Source: Clostridiaceae bacterium
GTDB taxonomy: Bacteria; Bacillota; Clostridia; DSM-8532
Length of the DNA: 7,478 nt
Direction: 5' to 3'
Assembly: GCA_012727625.1 (NCBI GenBank)
Contig: JAAYGP010000229.1
Span: 1-7,478 of the forward strand
The position numbers were made by a program, and so were the translations under genes. Below the pieces are notes generated by a model, which was given only the letters and a program-made list of their open reading frames with translations, was not told the DNA's origin and did no database searches. Positions within the stretch are counted from its first letter, which is position 1, and each line of letters begins with the position of its first letter. Shown here one piece after another: positions 1-5,479 of this stretch.

Positions 1-7
1 ACCCTGG

Positions 8-308
8 CCTGATTCAGGTTCTGCCAAAGTTGCCCGGATATTGAGCAATGACGGTTACTGTTTACAGGTTCTGTATAAAAATATTGTGCAACAGGAGAAA
101 ACTTTAGCGGAATGAAGCTTAGAGATGAATAAAGAGAAGCGAGGAATAGCAAGCCGACTGTTTGAGTAAAAATGCAACATACATTATTATTCCCATATGC
201 ATTTTTGCGAGTTTCGGGCGTGCCTGAGCTTTAACTTGCCAGCTCTTGCAAATGAAGCTCTTGTTTCCGCTATTGCACAATATCTTACCTGTAAGTTACT
301 GAATCAGG
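8..308. repeat. Imperfect foldback (MITE-like) repeat region
   Basis: These 300 bases contain no convincing gene but have a clear inverted structure. Blocks in the left half recur as reverse complements, in mirrored order, in the right half: CCTGATTCAG (8-17) with 299-308, TACAGGT (63-69) with 287-293, ATATTGTGCAA (81-91) with 273-283, TAGCGGAA (105-112) with 265-272, AGCTT (116-120) with 255-259, and AAAAATGCA (168-176) with 198-206. The arms differ by indels, so this is a degenerate long palindrome and not a simple terminator. A core of about 200 bases bounded by ATATTGTGCAA (81-283) is the best guess for a non-autonomous transposon-like unit. No transposase and no clear target-site duplication are visible. 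It lies just beyond the 3' end of the epimerase gene. The structure is seen directly; its mobile nature is inferred. Confidence 0.55.
168..206. repeat. Central 9-bp inverted repeat of the foldback
   Basis: AAAAATGCA at 168-176 pairs perfectly with TGCATTTTT at 198-206 around a 21-base loop, and marks the centre of the larger foldback. The stem is AT-rich and no T-run follows it outside the stem on either strand, so a strong terminator is not supported. Confidence 0.55.
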
Positions 309-414
309 GTGTGAACAATAACGGAAAGTTAAAGCCTTGGTTTAATGTAGTCATATGACCGAAACTTCAGCTTCGGGCATAACTGAAATCCAGACCGGGA
401 AAGTATTGATGCCG

Positions 415-1569
415 CTATACACCAAAAGGCTGAGGTTTTTTATCAATAATACCGAACCAGTGCCTAATCGCCTGAAGAATTCTTTCTGAAGCATGGCCGT
501 CACCATATGGATTAACGCTATGTGCCATCCTGCGATACTCCGCTTTGTCATTCAGGAGCAGCTCTGTTTCTTTTACTATTTTTTGAGTATCTGTCCCTGC
601 AACTTTTACGGTACCTGCCTTAACAGCCTCCGGACGCTCTGTCTCATTACGAAGAACCAGAACGGGTATGCCCAGTGACGGAGCTTCCTCCTGAAGCCCT
701 CCGGAATCAGTCAAAACGAGGTATGACCGGGACATAAGATTATGCATATCTCTTACCTGGATGGGATCAAGCAAATGGACTTTCGGGACATTTCCCAGGA
801 TCTTCCTCACTGTCTCCTGTACCGGAGGATTTAAATGCACAGGGTAGATGATCTCAACATCGGGATATTTTTGTACGATTTCCTTTAGCGCGAGGCATAT
901 GTTTTCAAGGGGTTTTCCAAGATTTTCACGCCGGTGTGCCGTTACCGCAATTACTCGTTTTAATGTAAAGTCAAAATTATTCAATAAATCGTTTTCAAAG
1001 TTGTAATCCTTTGATACCAACACTTTAAGAGCATCAATAACCGTGTTCCCCGTTATATATATTGATTCGGGATTTACTCCTTCCTTAACCAGGTTGTTAT
1101 AGTTTGTTACGGTCGGCGCAAAATGCAGGTCGGCAATACACCCTGCGAGCTTGCGGTTCATTTCCTCAGGAAAGGGAAAGTACTTGTCATATGTCCTGAG
1201 CCCTGCTTCCACATGACCGACCGGTATTTTTGCATAAAAAGCGGCAAGGGACGCAACAAAGGCAGTTGTAGTGTCTCCATGCACCAGGACAATATCCGGT
1301 TTCAACTTGCCCAAAACATCTTCCAGACCCTCCAAAGCCGTTTTTGTAACTCTTCCGAGAGTTTGTCTGTCTTTCATTATATCCAAATCGTAATCAGGGT
1401 TTATACTGAAAATTTTAAGAACCTGATCAAGCATCTGCCGATGTTGTGCGGTAACGCAGACTTTTGATATAAAATCATCCGACTTTTCTATGGTTTTAAC
1501 CAATGGCGCCATTTTTATGGCATCAGGCCTTGTTCCAAAAACAGATAGTACTACAGGTTTTTTATTCAT
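415..1569 (-). CDS. wecB: UDP-N-acetylglucosamine 2-epimerase (non-hydrolysing)
   Basis: This 384-residue cytoplasmic enzyme interconverts UDP-GlcNAc and UDP-ManNAc, the precursor for teichoic-acid linkage units and other ManNAc-containing wall or capsule polymers. Family hallmarks appear in order: an N-terminal G-T-R-P-D-A-I-K loop (residues 12-19), HGDTT (97-101), HVEAGLRT (119-126), PFPEEMNRK (132-140), ITGNT (172-176), AHRREN (211-216), VHLNP (244-248), TDSGGLQEEAP (287-297), and ERPE (311-314). These cover both halves of the two-domain GT-B-like fold. Length is normal for the family. The ATG start has GGAG at 1578-1581, eight bases upstream. The first motif has Asp16 where many relatives have Glu. 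It follows the tagO-like gene on the same strand after a 209-base gap, so the two probably act in one envelope pathway. The Bacillus name would be mnaA. Function is very likely; the polymer served is not known. Confidence 0.95.
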   Translation of the reverse strand: MNKKPVVLSVFGTRPDAIKMAPLVKTIEKSDDFISKVCVTAQHRQMLDQVLKIFSINPDYDLDIMKDRQTLGRVTKTALEGLEDVLGKLKPDIVLVHGDTTTAFVASLAAFYAKIPVGHVEAGLRTYDKYFPFPEEMNRKLAGCIADLHFAPTVTNYNNLVKEGVNPESIYITGNTVIDALKVLVSKDYNFENDLLNNFDFTLKRVIAVTAHRRENLGKPLENICLALKEIVQKYPDVEIIYPVHLNPPVQETVRKILGNVPKVHLLDPIQVRDMHNLMSRSYLVLTDSGGLQEEAPSLGIPVLVLRNETERPEAVKAGTVKVAGTDTQKIVKETELLLNDKAEYRRMAHSVNPYGDGHASERILQAIRHWFGIIDKKPQPFGV

Positions 1570-1611
1570 CTTAAAAACTCCGTTTCAATAAGCTTATTAT
1601 CAGTTTTGTTT

Positions 1612-1639
1612 ATTTAAAATCCAACCGCTTTAATGGCAA
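1612..1639 (-). promoter_or_regulatory. Candidate promoter for the epimerase gene
   Basis: On the minus strand TTGCCA (1639-1634, one mismatch to TTGACA) is followed after 16 bases by TTAAAT (1617-1612, two mismatches to TATAAT). Transcription would begin near 1605, giving a leader of about 36 bases that includes the GGAG site. The 209-base gap before the gene makes a separate promoter plausible, but the -10 box is weak. Confidence 0.35.
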
Positions 1640-1649
1640 ACAGAAGATA

Positions 1650-1661
1650 CGTTATATAACG
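1650..1661. promoter_or_regulatory. 12-bp perfect palindrome upstream of wecB
   Basis: CGTTATATAACG is a perfect 12-base palindrome, ten bases upstream of the candidate -35 box of the epimerase gene. The position would suit an operator for a dimeric regulator. AT-rich palindromes of this length also arise by chance, so the role is only inferred. Confidence 0.3.
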
Positions 1662-1778
1662 ACATATAAGTAATATAAGCAATGAGGGAACAAAAAACGG
1701 ACATATGTGGCAGGACACATCTTTCAAGTCACATCAGGTAAGACACTCCTTCGGTATGATTGCATCCCGGACAGCTTT

Positions 1779-2936
1779 TTATCTTACAATTACTTTTTCC
1801 GGTTTTTCCTTATGCTCACTGCCGTCTTTACCGGATTCACCTGTTTCAATCTCCTGCTGCTTGCTTCCGATAATCTCTGTAAGGTATCTGGCTCCGGCCA
1901 CTACGAAAACGGAAACGATAACAACGAGAATAATTGCGGGTAAAAGACCCTTGTTGGCAAGAAGAATGGATATAAGGCCCAGAGCGCCGCTTACCACATA
2001 TAAAATTATAACTGAAAACTTAGGTGAAATACCCATATCAATCAAACGATGGTGAATGTGTTCCCTGTCGCCCTCTCCGATGGGCTTTCTTTTCAGGACA
2101 CGCCGGATTATGGCAAAAAGTGTGTCAAAAATCGGGAAGCCTAAGGCAACCAGCGAAACAATCATTGTCAGGGCTGTATATGCCTTTGTTGCGCCCTCAA
2201 TGGATATGACGGCAAAAACAAAACCGAGGAAATAGGCCCCCGTGGAACCTAAAAAGATTTTTGCCGGATTGAAGTTATACGGTAAAAAACCCATAATGGC
2301 TCCTGCCAGTGCAACATACAAAACCGCAAATACAATATGAATATCCGGTGTCATCATAACAGACACAACGAACAGTGAAAGAGCTGCTATTCCGGAAACA
2401 CCCGCAGCCAGCCCGTCCAGACCGTCAATAAGATTTATGGCGTTGGTTAATCCGGCTATCCAGATAATTGAAAGGATTATTGACAATGTCTCGCCTACCG
2501 GCACATATCTTATATCTCTTATGGATACCGTTATAAACTTTATTTTGGTACCGCTTAAAACCACTATGGCCGCTGCAATCAACTGGATTGGAAACTTAAC
2601 TTTGGCTGATAAGGGGCGTATGTCATCTATAATGCCCATAACAATTACAATAACCAATCCTGCTATAAAACCTGCGGTTTTCATGGTCGAAAGACCTGAA
2701 AACCAGCCTTCTGTATTGTCAGGTCTGTAAACAAGAAAGGTATACAGAAGTGAAACAGCAAAACCTATAATCACTGCCACTCCGCCCATTAATGCAACAG
2801 GTCTTTTGTGCATCCTGCGTTCATCTTTCGGTACATCTATGGCATTTAACCGTACCGCAATTTTTTTGGCTATGGGACTTGAGAAAAAAGACACAATCAA
2901 TGCAACTGCAAACGGTATTATATATTCAATTAACAT
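1779..2936 (-). CDS. tagO: Polyprenyl-phosphate GlcNAc-1-phosphate transferase (TagO/WecA type)
   Basis: This 385-residue polytopic membrane protein belongs to the MraY/WecA/TagO family, which moves a sugar-1-phosphate from a UDP-sugar to undecaprenyl phosphate at the inner face of the membrane. Seen in order: about ten hydrophobic segments, the Asp-Asp pair (104-105, in GIIDDIRP), NAINLIDGLDGLA (165-177), FLGSTGAYFLG (228-238), PIFDT (268-272), and the cytoplasmic histidine motif REHIHHR (291-297). A hydrophilic charged tail follows residue 352. The short N-terminus and DREHIHHRL loop favour TagO/WecA over MraY. The usual G-D-x-G loop reads G-S-T-G, with Ser231 at a position that binds metal in MraY. 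The ATG is supported by GAGGTG nine bases upstream (2946-2951); a second AGGAG abuts the ATG and is too close. It lies downstream of the dCMP deaminase gene and before wecB, which could use or supply the same pathway. Family is certain; sugar specificity is inferred. Confidence 0.92.
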   Translation of the reverse strand: MLIEYIIPFAVALIVSFFSSPIAKKIAVRLNAIDVPKDERRMHKRPVALMGGVAVIIGFAVSLLYTFLVYRPDNTEGWFSGLSTMKTAGFIAGLVIVIVMGIIDDIRPLSAKVKFPIQLIAAAIVVLSGTKIKFITVSIRDIRYVPVGETLSIILSIIWIAGLTNAINLIDGLDGLAAGVSGIAALSLFVVSVMMTPDIHIVFAVLYVALAGAIMGFLPYNFNPAKIFLGSTGAYFLGFVFAVISIEGATKAYTALTMIVSLVALGFPIFDTLFAIIRRVLKRKPIGEGDREHIHHRLIDMGISPKFSVIILYVVSGALGLISILLANKGLLPAIILVVIVSVFVVAGARYLTEIIGSKQQEIETGESGKDGSEHKEKPEKVIVR

Positions 2937-3014
2937 CTCCTATAGCACCTCGTATAAATCAATTTACAAGGAAACAAAACTGTTTGGTTATGCCCTTGCC
3001 CTGGTTTTCCGCAT

Positions 3015-3034
3015 ATAAACGCATTTTCGTTTAT
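3015..3034 (-). promoter_or_regulatory. Hairpin in the 230-base spacer before tagO
   Basis: ATAAACG (3015-3021) pairs with CGTTTAT (3028-3034) around a six-base loop. It lies between the deaminase and tagO genes and would form in the tagO leader RNA. It lacks a following T-run and is AT-rich, so it is not a good terminator. I found no strong promoter or convincing gene in the rest of 2937-3166. Confidence 0.25.
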
Positions 3035-3166
3035 TATTGCCTATGTCCTGGAACAGATCTTTATGATACAAGTTTTATTGTAACCATAATTACAGGCAAT
3101 ATAACCGGCCGGGTAACATAATCTGCATTGCAATACCGGCGCACATAACTACTATCGTCGTTCCAA

Positions 3167-3646
3167 TTAATATTCTTTATGTACAATCGGGCGGTTTTCG
3201 GCATTCCCCTCATATTTTACAACCCTGACCCCGGCTTCCTGTAAAAGCTCCATGGCCAGAGGATCAGGATAGTCTCCCTTAAAAACAACTTTAATAATTC
3301 CCGCGTTTATTATAAGCTTGGCACACAATACACAAGGTTGTGTTGTAACATACATAATGCCGCCTTTAACACAGGTGCCTGAATAAGCTGCCTGAACTAT
3401 GGCATTCTGTTCAGCATGGGCTGCCCGGCATACTTCATGCCTCTGCCCGGACGGAATCTTAAGCTCATCCCTTAAGCATCCGATTTCAGCACAATGCTTG
3501 CACCTTGTGGGCGCGCCGTTATATCCTGTTGCCAATATACGCTTATCCTTTACAATCAGTGCCCCAACCTGGCGTCTTAAGCAAGTGGAACGTTTTTTAA
3601 CCAGCTCCACGATATCCATAAAATATTCATCCCAGGATGGCCTCAC
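3167..3646 (-). CDS. comEB: dCMP deaminase (ComEB type)
   Basis: This 159-residue zinc enzyme deaminates dCMP to dUMP, supplying thymidylate synthesis. The catalytic zinc site is visible as HAE (His77, Glu79, with Glu79 as proton shuttle) and PCxxC (Cys105, Cys108). Extra Cys/His residues at 22, 49, 70 and 73 fit the second structural zinc found in T4-like dCMP deaminases. The N-terminal RPSWDEYFM is typical of the family. The start codon is GTG, chosen because AAAGGAG lies nine bases upstream (3656-3662) and because the next ATG would remove this conserved N-terminus. The gene follows upp by 35 bases and is probably co-transcribed with it, forming a pyrimidine salvage pair. The comEB name comes from the Bacillus competence locus; no comEA or comEC is present here, so a role in DNA uptake is not suggested. 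Confidence 0.95.
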   Translation of the reverse strand: MRPSWDEYFMDIVELVKKRSTCLRRQVGALIVKDKRILATGYNGAPTRCKHCAEIGCLRDELKIPSGQRHEVCRAAHAEQNAIVQAAYSGTCVKGGIMYVTTQPCVLCAKLIINAGIIKVVFKGDYPDPLAMELLQEAGVRVVKYEGNAENRPIVHKEY

Positions 3647-3655
3647 AGAAACACT

Positions 3656-3662
3656 CTCCTTT
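3656..3662 (-). promoter_or_regulatory. Ribosome binding site fixing the GTG start of comEB
   Basis: AAAGGAG on the minus strand is nine bases before the GTG start of the dCMP deaminase. It is a near-perfect Shine-Dalgarno site and decides the start against the internal ATG at codon 10. Confidence 0.75.
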
Positions 3663-3681
3663 CCATTCCACTACTTTACCG

Positions 3682-4311
3682 TTACTTCGTGCCAAAGAGC
3701 CTGTCTCCTGCATCACCAAGACCCGGTACAATGTAACCGTATTCGTTAAGCTTTTCATCAACAGCCGCGCAATATATTGAAACATCGGGATGCTCCCTGT
3801 GAAGCCGTTCAATTCCGGTTTTTGAGGCTATAAGACACATGAATTTAATATTTTTAACATTCCGGTTTTTAATAAATTTTACCGCGTCACAAGCAGAACC
3901 ACCGGTTGCAAGCATTGGATCAACAAGCACAACATCTCTTTCATCTATATCTGACGGAAGCTTGCAATAGTACTCAACAGGCTCTAAAGTTTCATGGTCC
4001 CTGTATATCCCGATATGTCCAACCCTCGCCATTGGAACGAGTTGCAGAAAACCATCGGCCATTCCAAGGCCCGCCCTTAAAATCGGGACAACTGCCAGCT
4101 TCATGCCAGATATAATCTTTGTTCTCGCACCACCCACAGGAGTTTCCAGTTCAACTTCCTTAAGGGGAATGTCTCTTGTAACTTCATATCCCATAAGAAC
4201 AGATATTTCAGATACCATTTCCCTGAACTCCTTTGAACTGGTATTCTTATCTCTTAACAGTGAAATCTTGTGTTGTATTAAAGGATGATCAAAAATAAAA
4301 ACATTTTGCAT
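3682..4311 (-). CDS. upp: Uracil phosphoribosyltransferase
   Basis: This 209-residue cytoplasmic enzyme condenses uracil with PRPP to give UMP, the main route of uracil salvage. The length is exactly that usual for bacterial UPRTases. The PRPP loop DPMLATGGSA is at residues 131-140 and the uracil-binding C-terminus YIVPGLGDAGDR at 193-204, followed by LFGTK. The ILRAGLGM segment (77-84) is also typical. The ATG is preceded by GGGAGG (4323-4328) about 11 bases away, a slightly long spacing. The gene is separated from rpiB by 144 AT-rich bases containing a terminator and two TATAAT boxes, so it likely begins a new transcript with the dCMP deaminase. No UMP-responsive PyrR attenuator structure is evident in the short leader. 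Confidence 0.97.
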   Translation of the reverse strand: MQNVFIFDHPLIQHKISLLRDKNTSSKEFREMVSEISVLMGYEVTRDIPLKEVELETPVGGARTKIISGMKLAVVPILRAGLGMADGFLQLVPMARVGHIGIYRDHETLEPVEYYCKLPSDIDERDVVLVDPMLATGGSACDAVKFIKNRNVKNIKFMCLIASKTGIERLHREHPDVSIYCAAVDEKLNEYGYIVPGLGDAGDRLFGTK

Positions 4312-4332
4312 AGTAGAGCCTGCCTCCCGTGT

Positions 4333-4363
4333 ATTATAGATTATAGGACTTTTTTAATAACAA
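4333..4363 (-). promoter_or_regulatory. Candidate promoter region for upp, tandem TATAAT
   Basis: The minus strand has two consensus -10 boxes one base apart, TATAAT at 4345-4340 and at 4338-4333. The distal box places the start near 4333, leaving the GGGAGG site in the RNA; the proximal one would start inside that site. TTGTTA (4363-4358) is the only -35-like hexamer and sits 19 bases from the proximal box and 12 from the distal, neither ideal. A-rich runs upstream could act as an UP element. A promoter is expected here because a terminator ends the preceding unit. Confidence 0.4.
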
Positions 4364-4436
4364 TCTTTTCTTTTTTATTATTTTACCATACAATACCTGA
4401 TTAATATATTTATCTGTGATAATTTAATAAATATTT

Positions 4437-4465
4437 AAAAAAGGAATGTTCCAGATTAACATTCC
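4437..4465 (-). terminator. Intrinsic terminator after rpiB
   Basis: On the minus strand GGAATGTT (4465-4458) and AACATTCC (4450-4443) form a perfect 8-bp stem with a seven-base loop, followed directly by six T residues (4442-4437). The 5' arm includes the last rpiB codons GAA, TGT and the first base of the TAA stop. This is a standard rho-independent terminator placed unusually close to the gene. Confidence 0.8.
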
Positions 4466-4923
4466 GTAAAATTATTTTTTATATAATTATCTTCAATTGC
4501 CTTGATTTTATTGATACGGTTCTCATGGCGCTTTTCATTTGAAAACGGGCTGTCAATAAACGCTTGCACAATGTCCAGAGCCAATCCGATGCCCACAACA
4601 CGTCCGCCAAGAGTAAGTATGTTGGCGTCATTATGCTCCCTTGCCATGCGGGCCATATAAGGATCCGTACACAGAGCGGCCCTTATTCCGGGGATTTTAT
4701 TCGCCGCAATGGAGACACCAATACCTGTTCCGCAGATAATTATGCCTTTGCCAAAACCGCCTTCTGCCACTGCCTTTGAAACCTCTGCCGCTATATCCGA
4801 ATAATCCGTGGGATCTTCACAAAAGGTACCAAAGTCTTTATACTTAATTTGTTCCTTTTCAAAATATTTCTTTATTTCCTCTTTTAAGCCAAACCCGCCA
4901 TGATCGCTTCCGATTGCTATCAT
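4456..4923 (-). CDS. rpiB: Ribose-5-phosphate isomerase B
   Basis: This 155-residue cytoplasmic enzyme of the RpiB/LacAB family interconverts ribose 5-phosphate and ribulose 5-phosphate in the non-oxidative pentose phosphate pathway, and so supplies PRPP precursors. It shows SDHGG (6-10), CGTGIGVSIAANK (64-76) with the catalytic-type Cys64, the REHNDANILTLGGR segment (95-108) with His97, and the phosphate-binding arginines of RHENRI (132-137). Cys64 and the substrate loop fit RpiB and argue against LacA/LacB. The start ATG has AGGAGG (4929-4934) five bases upstream. It follows ywlE by 86 bases, with its own likely promoter there. The final codons are shared with the terminator stem. The C-terminal ten residues are a little longer and more basic than in some relatives. 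Confidence 0.95.
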   Translation of the reverse strand: MIAIGSDHGGFGLKEEIKKYFEKEQIKYKDFGTFCEDPTDYSDIAAEVSKAVAEGGFGKGIIICGTGIGVSIAANKIPGIRAALCTDPYMARMAREHNDANILTLGGRVVGIGLALDIVQAFIDSPFSNEKRHENRINKIKAIEDNYIKNNFTEC

Positions 4924-4984
4924 ATAAGCCTCCTGAACTCACCAAGCTGTAAAAAACTTTGTTGATTTAATCTGACTCATAGTA

Positions 4985-5013
4985 ATTCTATAAGATTTCA
5001 GTCCCGTTGTCAA
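4985..5013 (-). promoter_or_regulatory. Internal promoter for rpiB
   Basis: The minus strand has a perfect TTGACA (5013-5008), a 17-base spacer, and TAGAAT (4990-4985, five of six consensus). The predicted start is near 4978, giving a leader of about 55 bases. The -35 box overlaps the TGA stop of ywlE. By sequence this is the best housekeeping-sigma promoter in the window, and it suggests rpiB can be expressed apart from ywlC-ywlE. Confidence 0.65.
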
Positions 5014-5468
5014 AGCCTATCCAATATTTTTGAAAGCACTGTTTCAATCTCCCGGATGCAGTCCAAATAGGCTTTTTCATCCTTTCCGAAAGGATCAATT
5101 ATATCCCGGTCACAGGCATCGTATTCATCAAATTCCTTCAGCGTAAAAATCTTATCCTGACTTTCCGGGTACACATCCAACACCTTACGCTTATGATCCC
5201 TTGTCATTGTAAAAATAATGTATGCATCCTTTACCATATCAAAATTTAAAACCCTGGCATAATGATTTTTAAGATCCAGGCCGTTCTGCATTGCCACAGA
5301 AATTGCCTCCGGGGAAGCACAATCCCCCTCAAAGGCATACACTCCCGCAGAGGAGCAGCTGTACCTGTCATCCAGATTCCTCTCCTTGAGCATTCTTTTG
5401 AATATCGCTTCAGCCATAGGACTTCTGCACGTATTGCCGGTACAAACAAAAAGAACTTTCTTTATCAT
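5010..5468 (-). CDS. ywlE: Low-molecular-weight phosphatase, probable protein-arginine phosphatase
   Basis: This 152-residue cytoplasmic protein has the low-molecular-weight protein tyrosine phosphatase fold. The P-loop CTGNTCRS at residues 9-16 gives nucleophile Cys9 and Arg15, and DPFG (125-128) supplies the general acid Asp125. Thr13 within the loop matches the threonine that in Bacillus YwlE favours phospho-arginine over phospho-tyrosine; classical LMW-PTPs carry a bulkier aliphatic residue there. Length matches YwlE. If so, it would reverse McsB-type arginine phosphorylation linked to protein quality control and stress. The ATG has GGAGG five bases upstream (5474-5478), and only 11 bases separate it from the ywlC stop, so the two genes are co-transcribed as in Bacillus. 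No arginine kinase is in view. A wall-polysaccharide tyrosine phosphatase role (Wzb type) is the main alternative. Confidence 0.88.
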   Translation of the reverse strand: MIKKVLFVCTGNTCRSPMAEAIFKRMLKERNLDDRYSCSSAGVYAFEGDCASPEAISVAMQNGLDLKNHYARVLNFDMVKDAYIIFTMTRDHKRKVLDVYPESQDKIFTLKEFDEYDACDRDIIDPFGKDEKAYLDCIREIETVLSKILDRL

Positions 5469-5479
5469 ATCTCCCTCCG

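Noticed and set aside
119..202. 27-residue minus-strand frame in the foldback
   Set aside because: It is made from the repeat arms, lacks a ribosome site and shows no family likeness.
359..376. Hairpin CCGAA/TTCGG after wecB as a terminator
   Set aside because: The stem is only five pairs and no T-run follows on the minus strand.
1739..1788. GTAAGA/TCTTAC inverted repeat at the 3' end of tagO as a terminator
   Set aside because: The arms are six bases with a long loop of nearly 40 bases and no T-run follows.
3036..3100. ATTGCCT/AGGCAAT inverted repeat before tagO
   Set aside because: Seven-base arms separated by 51 bases are weak and could easily be chance.
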